Below are positions 11,227 to 21,063 of a stretch of DNA of 64,000 nucleotides, piece after piece. How positions within the stretch are numbered: position 1 is the stretch's first letter; every line of letters begins with the position of its first letter. The stretch is from Capniomyces stellatus (Eukaryota; Kickxellomycota; Harpellomycetes; Harpellales; Legeriomycetaceae): the NCBI GenBank assembly GCA_001661515.1, contig LUVW01000015.1, forward strand, positions 637,499-701,498, given 5' to 3'. The position numbers were made by a program, and so were the translations under genes. The notes under the pieces were generated by a model. That model made no database searches, was not told the origin of the DNA, and saw only the letters and a list, made by a program, of their open reading frames with translations.

Positions 11227-12675
11227 TTACATTATAATACATTTAAAGCAACCAGCGTCTTTAGAACTAGAGTGATGAGATCGAGGCTTTTTGGAGGCTT
11301 TGGAGCGGGCAGACTTGGTTTGGGAGGTTTGAATGTGGTCGTCGGATTTTATGTTGAGCATGGACCGGCCGTAGATAATAGAGTTGCTGGGTTGATCGGC
11401 GGTTTGGGGGGCAGAATGGCTGCGGTGAGATTCAGATGTTGAGGTTGGCCTGTTGGGGTACTGGATGGTTGTTTCCGAACTGAGTTGTTTTCTGGTTGGT
11501 TTTGAGCGATGAATCCACTCTTTACTAGCCAGATTACTATTATTATTACTATTATTATCACTACTATTACTATTATTACTATTATTACTACTATTACTAT
11601 TATTGTTGATATTAGTATTATTGTTGATATTAGTATTGATATTATTAGTATTGTTATTCTGCAGATCAGTGTAGGACAACGGATGGTCTGAATGTTGGTT
11701 CAGTTCAGAGTGTGTGTGAGTGAATTGGTGTTTATGGCTGTACGTGTACTCGTCGTTTCTTATGTAGTATGTGGGGATGTTGCTGATGCCGCTGAAGTTG
11801 TTGGGCCGTTGGTACCCCAGCCCCCTGTTCTCCTGGCTCGCCGAGTAGAACTTTTTCGTGTTTTCGTACCTTTTGTACGTTTCTGTGTCCACTTTTGCCA
11901 GTTTCAGCGGATCCTCAAGCATCTTTTTCACCGTCACAAACTCTTTTGGCCCCAGAATATCTGATATCGATATCTCCATATTCGTGTTTGTATTTATGTT
12001 CGTGTTCATATTCGTGTTTGTATTTGTGTTCATATTTGTCCCACTTTCCAAACTTTCCAATGATCTCACTTTCTGTGAACCAATAGATTTCCTTGATTTC
12101 GCATCCTCACGTGACCTGTACTCTTCCTTGCCCTCTCCAGCACTTAGCCGAGTCGAGACTGTTGAGTTTGTGTTTTGGCTTTTGTTTGAGCTTTGTGGCG
12201 ACATGTTCTTTGTGTTTTCCGACCCCACACTCAGTACTGGTGATATGTAGGCCGATTCTGCCACCCATGGAATCTTGTCTACCTTTCTGAACGGCTGCGG
12301 AATATCCGCTTGCTTCATCTTTTCGTGGCTTTCCAGCTCTTTAATCTTTTCCACTTCTTTGTGTGTCAACATCCTCGAGTGTCTGTTATTATTATTATTA
12401 TTACCACTACCATTCTTATTACTACTGTTATTTCTTCTCTGTCCCACCACTTTTTCTTCCTCTTCTTTCTTTAGCCCCACTCTTACTACCTCCCCTACCC
12501 CTGCCCTTGCCTTTGCCCCCATACTCATCTTTTCTCTGCCCACATTTGTCTGTGGAATTTTGTCTATCTTCTTGAACGGATCTGCTATAGAGTCAAAATC
12601 AAACGTCTTTGCTATAGAATATGACGACTTTTGCTTTTGAACTGTTCTATCCATTGTCAAGTTCCCATTCTTCAT
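11227..12675 (-). CDS. Asn/Ser-rich disordered protein ending in a CaaX box
   Basis: A single exon encodes 482 residues. The protein ends CFKCIIM: the last four residues CIIM fit a prenylation CaaX box (Met at the end favours farnesylation) and the upstream Cys could be palmitoylated, so plasma- or endomembrane attachment is likely. A nonapeptide PF[KR]K[IV]DKIP occurs twice, at residues 33-41 and 128-136. Between and after these are a basic/acidic stretch, an Asn run, a predicted helix (HKEVEKIKELESHEK), Asn/Thr repeats encoded by trinucleotide tracts at 11520-11660 and 11985-12040, and a segment with EDPLKLAKVD and RYENTKKFYSA that looks conserved in character. I do not recognise a named family. 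The G-rich 5' half and C/T-richer 3' half of the sense strand follow the gradient described in the findings. Confidence 0.7.
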   Translation of the reverse strand: MKNGNLTMDRTVQKQKSSYSIAKTFDFDSIADPFKKIDKIPQTNVGREKMSMGAKARAGVGEVVRVGLKKEEEEKVVGQRRNNSSNKNGSGNNNNNNRHSRMLTHKEVEKIKELESHEKMKQADIPQPFRKVDKIPWVAESAYISPVLSVGSENTKNMSPQSSNKSQNTNSTVSTRLSAGEGKEEYRSREDAKSRKSIGSQKVRSLESLESGTNMNTNTNTNMNTNINTNTNMEISISDILGPKEFVTVKKMLEDPLKLAKVDTETYKRYENTKKFYSASQENRGLGYQRPNNFSGISNIPTYYIRNDEYTYSHKHQFTHTHSELNQHSDHPLSYTDLQNNNTNNINTNINNNTNINNNSNSSNNSNNSNSSDNNSNNNSNLASKEWIHRSKPTRKQLSSETTIQYPNRPTSTSESHRSHSAPQTADQPSNSIIYGRSMLNIKSDDHIQTSQTKSARSKASKKPRSHHSSSKDAGCFKCIIM

Positions 12676-15600
12676 TCTTATCGCTGATCCTATATATCAT
12701 CAAAATTTTCAAACCACCGCCACACCAATAAAAAAAAATCTTTATGTTAGCTACCCTGGTTCTGTTCTATTCTACTTTTTTATTTTATTTTATTTTTTTG
12801 CTTTCCGCTTTTTATCAACATTATCCATCTTATTTCTATTCTCTTCACTATTTACCTTGGATCTGCCCATTGTTTATGTTTCTCCCGTTGCCCGACTATG
12901 TTTTTTTTATATAGTTTTCTTTTAGCTCTCCAACCCTTGAACACGTAGCATGTGTCATTCTTCTTTATTGTATTCATAAATAATCCTCTCACTTACCCTG
13001 TTCTTCAGCCTAAAACTATTATCTTCGTATTCAAACTTTTCGTTTTCCATTTCTCTGTCCCCAGGCATATACCTCTTGTCTGCCATAACCGCGTTTGCCA
13101 TCATGCTTTCTTGCTTTCTTTCTCCCTTTTATGTGTGTCTACACCCCCCGCTTCTACCTGCTTGGCTGTTTCTACTGTCGTTGTCTTTATTGCCTATGCT
13201 GCTCTCGTTGCTGTATTTATCTTTAGAGTCACTTTTCAAGATTTATGTTTATCCCTCTTGTTTCTTTTATTTCCTTAAGCTTCATTTATCCTTTTCCTAC
13301 TTCAAGTCTGTACTGTGTTCTATACAATATAACCAAACTCTTGAATCCTTTGGGCCCTTGGTTTTGTTCTTTTTCTTCCCCGTTTGTTGTCAATTGGCCT
13401 TGTTTCTAAGTCTTTGTTAATAATAACCCTATAATATCGCGCTCAAACCCCTTACCTTTTTTTCAAAGGATGTATTTATATGCAAAGGTTTGTTTTTATA
13501 TCGTTTTACCAAAGTTTTCCGATTTTAATTTTTCTTTCTTTTTCTGGCTTTCTTTTTAGATGTTTATGGTCCTGGTAAAAATTGAATTAATTCCAACAAA
13601 ATAAATTAAAAATTAAATAAATGCCCTCCACAACTTTTTAAACGTTTTTCCTCACTTGCAAAATGTTTTTTCTCATCAAACTTTTTTTTCAATCCTGTTC
13701 CCACTCTACTCCCCCTTTACCCCAACAACTGTATTTACCTTTGCTCATACTTTACATTCCTACTGATTATATGCTCTCTTGTTTCGGTTTCTTCTGCGCT
13801 TTCGATACTTTTATTCGTAATTGTTATTTTAACCAACTCAACTCCCAACTCCCAACTTTAGCTTTTTACTTTTACTTTTACTTTTGCTTATTTTTATTTT
13901 TTTATCGCCTTTCAATACCAATAATCAACTTCAACATCAAAGCTCCTTGATTCATCATTAATTCGAGATATCAAGTTTGGTTTGCAAATTAAGCGGGATA
14001 CTGTATCCCATTTGCTTATAAAATTACATTTTCCCATCTCTCTTGTTTAATTTACACTCGACTTTTTTTTCAATTAACTCTTTTTTTTACTTTTTTTTAC
14101 TTTTTCTGTTATTTATAGATTTTGCACTGAATTAAAAATAATCTATTCGGAAATTAACATTGCTTTTCAACCCCATTTTAAAATCGACGTTTATTAAGGC
14201 TAATCCTACTTCTGTATCTATCACCACTTTAACCTGTTTCTTTTGATTTTTAGACATTAAAAAAGGATAACTATTAATTTATCTAAAAATCGTTTTTTAT
14301 TATCGCAATGATTTTCAACATTATGCTAGTTGCTTTAGCTACTCAACGATTTTTATACTGTTTTTCCATCCTCCATTATACTTTGCAAATCCGCAAATAC
14401 CTTGAACCTCCCACCAAAACTCCAACCACCATAAACGGATGAACAAACTTTGTAAAATACAGCGTCTAGTCCCTTCCCACCCGATAATCACTATACCTTC
14501 GCCTTAACGTTCTTCACATACCCAGCTAAAATGCTTAACACAAATTTACACGAATTTACATGATGTGTTTTGATTTGCCCAACTCCCCAAATATTTACCC
14601 ACTAATTACAGCCATTACCGCGTTATTCAACGGGGAGAGGAGGAGGAAGAAAGAGCATTTTTCTTTCTTTCTTGTTTTAAACCTATATTAACGCTCGTGA
14701 CTTTTGGTCAGGTGTAATTATTAAATATACACCGACTTTGAAACGACGTACATAATTCCAACCTTTATTTCTTCCTTTATTTTTCTTCTTTTGCTCAAAC
14801 ATATTGAACATTGCGCTGTTTTATTTTCCACATAGGTTCAGTTTAGTACTGGATCTTTAACCAATTCAGGCTTCTGTATTCAGCCCTCAAACCTTGCTTT
14901 TCAAAGAGTCGAGCAACCTTTTTGTCTATTTTGTATTGCTTTTCGCTTGTTTTATTGGCTTGCACTACCTTCAACAAATTTTATACAGCTATTTTTTTTT
15001 ACTCACCACTCGGTTTTCTTGTTGGTTTTAAGGTTGGTATTTATAAAATCACCGCCTGTTTTCATTTATTTAGGTTGGATGTTTTGGTCACAAAAACCTA
15101 ATCCTGTGTCACGTCACATTTTCCTAATTTCACTTTCATTTTTTCTTTTTCTTTCACTTTTTCTTTTGAAAATATTTTATTTGGTCAATTTCAATAATAC
15201 TGTTGTTCATTCACTGCGTAAATTCTTTGAGGAAAAATGATTTGCTCATCAAAGAAAGTCACCTCGTCTAAAAAAAGTTACAGTGCAATTAAAATTACAA
15301 ATTCAACGAACCAAGTTTTAATGGTTGGATCAATTATGAATCTCCTCAAAAAAAAATCCTTGATCCTAATATATTTTCTTTGGCTACTAGACTCACTGTA
15401 CGCCTACTAGTACGTGGCCAACAAACGCTCTTGACTGCTAGCGAACATTGTACTCTAGCCCAAGTACCCATATTGCATTTATATAGCCATGATTACCAGC
15501 GTTAATGGTCATGATTATGAATGTTTTATTTTAGTTTTTGTAGCTTTTATATCTTTTTTTTTGATTTCTTACTACAGCCTAGCGTATAACAATAGCTAAT

Positions 15601-16055
15601 ATAGAAAACAAAAGTAAGAGACTTTATAGAGGCAAGTATTGATAATGTGAAAAAAGTTTACAAAGTAGCAAGAAGGTGGGATTGGGCCACAGGTGGGGGA
15701 AGGAGTAGCACATCTGGATACAGCTCACAGCAAAGCGGGAGCATGAGTTGGAGTATGAGCAGAAGCGGAAAATCGGTAAAGAGGAGAGAAGAGAGTTTAC
15801 AGTCAGGGATAGTGGGTAAGATTGAGGATAACAGTAAGAGGTACATAGAGGCGATTGGTCAGGCAGTAGACAAGGTGATGCCAACAGGGAGACAGTAGAC
15901 AGTGCTGAGCAAAGAGTAGAATAATTTTCTGGAGTTGACTCTTTAGAAGAGGTGGCTTTGAGATAGGGCAGATATGGAGAGTGATAGGAAGGGGAATAAT
16001 GGGGGGAGGGGGGTAGCGAGGGCAAACAGAGTACAAGCTGCACCTCGACCGCTCA
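12676..16055. other. Long intergenic stretch, T-rich on + strand
   Basis: No supportable gene is seen. 12700-13600 is pyrimidine-rich on the + strand, that is, polypurine in the sense direction of the CaaX gene upstream of its ATG. 13600-15600 is AT-rich. 15640-15900 has a purine/G-rich open stretch without an ATG start or family resemblance; it directly precedes the MCM7 relic. Confidence 0.5.
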
Positions 16056-16508
16056 AGAAGCAGAGCAATGGACTCAAGAAAAACCTTTTCAGGCATCCTG
16101 AGGCTTGCCCAGGCCCACGAAAGAGACAGGGGGGATCCAATATTGTTGCCAAGCTTGACGTTGACGAGGCAAGCAGACTCATGTACGCCGTTCAAGTCAC
16201 CCTCGACCTGCAAGCTCGCAAACTCTCACCATTACAAGTCTTTTAATTCTACTGGTACCTACCCCCCTCTGCCTCCAACTCTGACTACATCAGCCACATC
16301 TTTATGAACCTTACTGATATGTTGAAAACTCGCAAAAATATCCATTATTCCATCAGCAAATGCTCTTGTTTACAACCTAGCCCTCAAGTCCATAGTCAAT
16401 CTCGGCTACTCTGAGTCTCAATTTACCAATTGCCTCAACTGCTATGACCAGCTCGGTCTTGTTCAGGTCAACTCTTCAAAATCCAGAATTGTCTTTGTAT
16501 CCAACTAA
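16056..16508 (+). pseudogene. Decayed C-terminal fragment of MCM7
   Basis: Three stretches match successive parts of the MCM7 C-terminus, the end of the AAA+ helicase subunit and its winged helix. First, SRKTFSGILRLAQAH at about 16074-16118 corresponds to the lid helix 'ARTLLxILRLxQA'. Second, in another frame at about 16136-16200, IVAKLDVDEASRLMY corresponds to 'VxxxDVDEALRLM'; a TAA interrupts this frame at 16244 before SDYISHIFMNLTDM. Third, back in the first frame, 16332-16508 ends NCLNCYDQLGLVQVNSSKSRIVF, like the family ending 'YEELNVWQVNxxRTRITF'. At least two frame changes and one stop separate them, and no ATPase core lies upstream, so this is a truncated pseudogene. Sequencing error could explain the frame changes but not the missing core. 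Confidence 0.65.
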
Positions 16509-16614
16509 TTTACTATTTATATCTTGACATTTTATTCATTTACTCTTTATTTATTTATTTATTTTGGACTAAATAAACTGCCAAAAACTAAAACTAAATA
16601 ACTAAACTAAATAA

Positions 16615-18255
16615 CTAAGATGATTTCCACTCCTCAATCACATATTCGCCGGATACTCCCTCCTCCCCCTGTACTCCCTGAACCCCTGGTATTCCCAGCA
16701 TTTTATTGTAGTTTGGTTTTATGTAGCTGTTGATGATATTAAACTGGCATTTGTTTACTAGTGCTGGATTTTTGAAATAGTGAATGTTGTTCATTTTATA
16801 ATTACTATCACTATAAATATATATTGGTATTTTTGTTGATTCTATACACTTGCAATACTCCTCAGCTTTATTCAAAGCTTCAAACGAATACCTTGGCACT
16901 CCCATCAAACAAAACATATCCTTCAAGCATATCTGTTTGTTTTTGGCATCATTCTCCTTAATTATATCAATCAAATAATATTGTATAAGTCCAGCTGGGA
17001 CATAACTCGCGTTGCTAATTGTATAATTTCCAAATTTGCAATCTTTCCTAAACACCGACTTGTTGATATCATCAATACTATTTGTATATAACTTGTTCCG
17101 ACTGGTTATTACAAGGTTTGCAGTATCTTTACCAATCTGCTTAATCAAAAACTCTGACAATAAATCATCATAGCATGTTTCAGCATAAGTTCTATACCCT
17201 ATTGCTATTCTCGCTTTTAGATCATCATAAATCTTAACATCATAGAATTCTCCAGATATTTTATCATGATCACAGCGCCCTTTAATTTCAGTTATAGCTA
17301 CAGCACTATGCTTGAGAACTTCCTGATAAACCTTGTTGTACTTTTCCTGGTCAAACTTGAAATAGTCACCATTGCTCTCGTGCTTCATCAACATCCGAAT
17401 CAAAACTTCTGCTATATCAATGACCGTGTACTTGTAACTGTAACCATCAGATCCTGAAAAACTCATATAAAACCTGGCAACCAATCTATTCAACTGACCA
17501 GCAGTTATAGAGAGGTTTACAGAGCATAATTTTTTATTATAAATTGTACCTACGATCATATCCGTCAAGCCCCTTATTCTTTGTAATTGATTTTTTTTTA
17601 TATTCAAGCCAGTTGGTATATTCTGCAAATATGCTCTTAGCTTAGTGATACCTTCCGAAGTACATTCTCCGGTATCGTATTTACCTCTGAGAAACTCATA
17701 AAGCCCATTAAACACAAATATTTCGACATCTTTATAATTCGTTAGCGTTTTGTCTTTAATTTCTTTCATCAATGTTCCTTCACTACCATAAATTCCGTCA
17801 AACTTGTTTAAAAGTAATTCAACTTTATCACTCTCGCTGGTGAAATCATCAGTCAACGTACCATCTACTATTTTTTTTATCCTGTCCATTATTCCAATGA
17901 TGTCTAAAAGATTTGAGACATTATTTATCAAGTCTTTACTTCCACTTACGTTTGGATGACCATTTAGCAACTCCCGATAACTGTTGTATATTCCTCCCGT
18001 ATTAGTTGTGACCAATTCCTGCAAACTTTTTATAACCTTGTTGTCAACATCTAACGCATCTTTTAAGAATGCTGGTCTATTACCACTACTGTCAATAACG
18101 CCAGACAATACGCCGGTCTCAGCCGCACTTAATTTATTTGATTCTTTATTCAAACTTTCATAAATGCTCAAACTTTGACCCGATGAAAATTGTCCATGGA
18201 CAAAAACCACGTATCCCAGTGTTGATATTGCTGAAAATAAGGTACCGAGTTCCAT
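16615..18255 (-). CDS. Secreted 546-residue protein, unknown family, short collagen-like tail
   Basis: A single exon with its ATG at 18255 encodes this protein. The N-terminus (LFSAISTLGYVVFVHGQ) reads as a signal peptide cleaved near residue 22. The body is helical in character, with about a dozen cysteines, several in the second half (ICLKDMFCLMG, YCKCIES). Near the C-terminus, six consecutive Gly-x-y triplets occur (GIPGVQGVQGEEGVSGEY), a minimal collagen-like stretch. No transmembrane segment follows the signal peptide, so it is probably extracellular or vacuolar. I do not recognise the family. A TATA-like element lies about 180 bp upstream. Codon use is more A/T-ending than in the neighbouring housekeeping genes. 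Confidence 0.72.
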   Translation of the reverse strand: MELGTLFSAISTLGYVVFVHGQFSSGQSLSIYESLNKESNKLSAAETGVLSGVIDSSGNRPAFLKDALDVDNKVIKSLQELVTTNTGGIYNSYRELLNGHPNVSGSKDLINNVSNLLDIIGIMDRIKKIVDGTLTDDFTSESDKVELLLNKFDGIYGSEGTLMKEIKDKTLTNYKDVEIFVFNGLYEFLRGKYDTGECTSEGITKLRAYLQNIPTGLNIKKNQLQRIRGLTDMIVGTIYNKKLCSVNLSITAGQLNRLVARFYMSFSGSDGYSYKYTVIDIAEVLIRMLMKHESNGDYFKFDQEKYNKVYQEVLKHSAVAITEIKGRCDHDKISGEFYDVKIYDDLKARIAIGYRTYAETCYDDLLSEFLIKQIGKDTANLVITSRNKLYTNSIDDINKSVFRKDCKFGNYTISNASYVPAGLIQYYLIDIIKENDAKNKQICLKDMFCLMGVPRYSFEALNKAEEYCKCIESTKIPIYIYSDSNYKMNNIHYFKNPALVNKCQFNIINSYIKPNYNKMLGIPGVQGVQGEEGVSGEYVIEEWKSS

Positions 18256-18437
18256 TTTTTGCTTGGCTGATCTGCTTAAAAGTATTGTTAGGCTTTGGTG
18301 GCAAAGTTATTAGTGCTGCTGATCGCTTGTTGTATTTTAAAGTAGGATATATTTAATATTGATATTTCAAAGCAAACTATTATGACTTTTAAAACTCTGA
18401 AATAATGATAAAACTTTGGTCATCGGATGTTCTCTAA

Positions 18438-18446
18438 CCTTATATA
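18438..18446 (-). promoter_or_regulatory. TATA-like element upstream of the 546-residue secreted protein
   Basis: The minus strand reads TATATAAGG about 185 bp before the ATG at 18255. Support is by consensus only. Confidence 0.3.
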
Positions 18447-20269
18447 AATGGGTTTCCACATCTGGGTTGTGTCGAAAATATCATTACTATTTCCACTTTT
18501 GTTTTTGGTTTTGCCATATTGATCAATTTACAAAGAGTATGTTTTAAACTTGGTATCGTAGATAAATATTATCTTACTCCTACAAACAAACAAGCTGATA
18601 AAGTAAAACAACATATACTGTAATTTTCCATCTGCAACTAGAGAGTAAGCAGCAAAAAATCATGTTTTATTCTTGATCCTATGCACACAACCACGTACCA
18701 AATGTTTGTTTAATCTTTAACACCAAAACATTGATGCAGAGAATCCACTCTTGTATTCCTGTAATGCTTTTTTTTACTTATTAAACAGACACCAAGCAGC
18801 CAAAACGACTGGCCATTCAAACTACTGTAATACTTCTTTGGGGTACATTGCTAGTAAGAGCACCGATTTTTTTGAATGTTTCTAGACCGAATTGTTGCAA
18901 ATGGACAATTGGAATGAAGATATCAGTTGATAGCTACACTGAATCAACAAATAAGCAGATTTATCTCGGCGGAAACGCGCGTATGTGAATATTTTTTGCT
19001 GTACAGCTTGGCTATTCATATAGCAACGATGCTTTATTGTTAGATAGTGCTGCATATTTTTATGTACATATTGAGCATAATGAGCATAGTGCTCTAATTT
19101 TACTTTCTTGTTTTTCTTTTACCACTGTTTCTAATTATAAAAGAAATCATTGATCCTTTTTTATTAATCTGGTAAAAATTAGAATTTGAAACCGAGTCGA
19201 TAAAAGTTGTATCAACAGTTTGAAAAAAAATAATGAAAAAGTGAAATATATTCGTGTTCAGTCTATTCAGTTGTTTTTAGGCATGCGTGCTAATGTAAAC
19301 AAACACTACGGGGGGTTTCTTTACACTTCAAACCAGCACCGTTAATCGCAACTTACTTTTGGACAAATGTTTGTTTTATAAAAGTCAATATTTTGAAAGA
19401 GATTCATGCTTGATAGTTAATGATTCTCCAACATACTCTTACGAGTGAGATTTGGGAGAGTAGCATTGGGATGTAATGAATGGAAATATAGCTATGAACA
19501 TGGGACTTGTTGTTGATCGAGTTAAATTGGTTAAGGAGGGTCAGAAAAATAAAGACCGAGAAAAATCGAGAATCAATGGAATGTCGTGGAACAAATCAGA
19601 GTGTGATTTTTAAAGTTTGATTGCGAAATTATTGAGGCGAATAACAAATAACAATATGATTTGTGTAGAGAAAATAACAAATTAAAGAGCAAATTTGTGG
19701 GTTTGTAATTTACATAACCCAAGACTAAACTAGCTTTTATGAGACAAAAGAACAGGATTGAACGTGGTGAAGATATTAGGTTAGCATTGGCACTTGTATT
19801 TGGTTGTGGTTGTGAGAACGTATAAGGTTTTGTAGTTGAGAAATGATGAGAAATTATTACACGATTTGAAACTACGATCGAGTGTAGGACAGAAAACGGT
19901 GAAGCTAGGGGGGCGATGCAAGAACTGATAAATCAGAAAAGATGCAAGATGGTTTTAAAAGAAGTTTGGTGGAGGGGGAAAGGGAATGGAAGTAGAGAGA
20001 AAGTCGGGACAGAAAAAGTTAAAGTACAATAAGGAAAAGTTTAAAAGAAAAAGACATTAAATTAGAGATTTGAATGTAAGAAAATATAAAAAAGTGGAAA
20101 AAAAAAGTGAGAAATTGGTAATATCAGATGTGAGGCAAGTAAGTGACTAATTAGTAAGGGGATCAAAGTTTGGAGTTGTGGGATTTAAAAGAGATAAGAC
20201 GATGTATTTATCATTTAGTTTGTTTATTTATTTATTACAAATGTGGATGTAGATGTAGGATAGGAAAAT

Positions 20270-20479
20270 GGGGGGGGGGGGGNNNNNNNNNNNNNNNNNN
20301 NNNNNNNNNNNNNNNNNNNNNNNNNNNNNNNNNNNNNNNNNNNNNNNNNNNNNNNNNNNNNNNNNNNNNNNNNNNNNNNNNNNNNNNNNNNNNNNNNNNN
20401 NNNNNNNNNNNNNNNNNNNNNNNNNNNNNNNNNNNNNNNNNNNNNNNNNNNNNNNNNNNNNNNNNNGGGGGGGGGGGGG
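20270..20479. other. Assembly gap of 184 N flanked by two 13-G runs
   Basis: Bases 20283-20466 are N. The left flank ends in 13 G (20270-20282) and the right flank begins with 13 G (20467-20479). Assembly probably failed in a long poly-G tract or G-rich repeat. Any translation across it is meaningless, and the true gap length is uncertain. Confidence 0.95.
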
Positions 20480-21063
20480 AAGGGCAAAAAGGGCAAATGA
20501 AGAAAAAAGGATTAGGCGACACAAGGAAATTAAATTATTTGAAAAAGAAATAGAAAAAAAGTTGAAGAGAAAAGTATAGTTGGGAGAATAACTTGGGACT
20601 AGTAGGGAAAGTAAAAAGAAAAAAAAAACAAGGAAAAATAAAAGGAAAAATAAAAGGAGGGGATAAAAAGAAGAAAAAAAAGGTGAAAAATAAAAGGAAA
20701 TAAAAGGAAATAGAAGGTAAAGAAATAAAGGAAAACACAATCAAGGTAAATAGTGAGGAATAATAAAAGAAAATGGATGAATTAAAGTGGGGAAGTGTTT
20801 TCTTGGTTAACAAAGTAAAAAAAAAAAAAGAAAAAAGGTAAGAGAGTAGGAGGTAAATAAAAGACAAAGAGATTAAAAGGGATTAAAGAAATAAAAAGAA
20901 AGGGGATTTGTATAGATAAAGAGGGAAAGTTTAAAGAATAAAGAGGGATATAGTTTAAAAAATAAAGAGGGATATAGTTTAAAAGTAGGGACAGAATTGG
21001 TAAAGAAAGGATAGAGTAGAGAAGGAATTGAGTAAAAGAAATATAGATAGAAAAAGAGAAAGA

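Larger units (their letters stand above)
18256..21063. other. Intergenic region containing assembly gap and polypurine tract
   Basis: 18256-19900 is AT-rich with no gene seen; a TATATAAG element on the minus strand lies at 18438-18446. From about 19900 to the ATG at 21064 the + strand is strongly purine-rich (A and G runs), interrupted by the N gap. This is the upstream region of the DUF2408 gene. Confidence 0.55.

Noticed and set aside
15647..15898. 84-codon G/A-rich open stretch (KKVYKVARRWDW...)
   Set aside because: Starts at GTG, has no family resemblance, and adjoins the MCM7 relic; not supported as a gene.
20170..20740. Open frames spanning the N gap
   Set aside because: They exist only because N codons are read through; no information lies in the gap.
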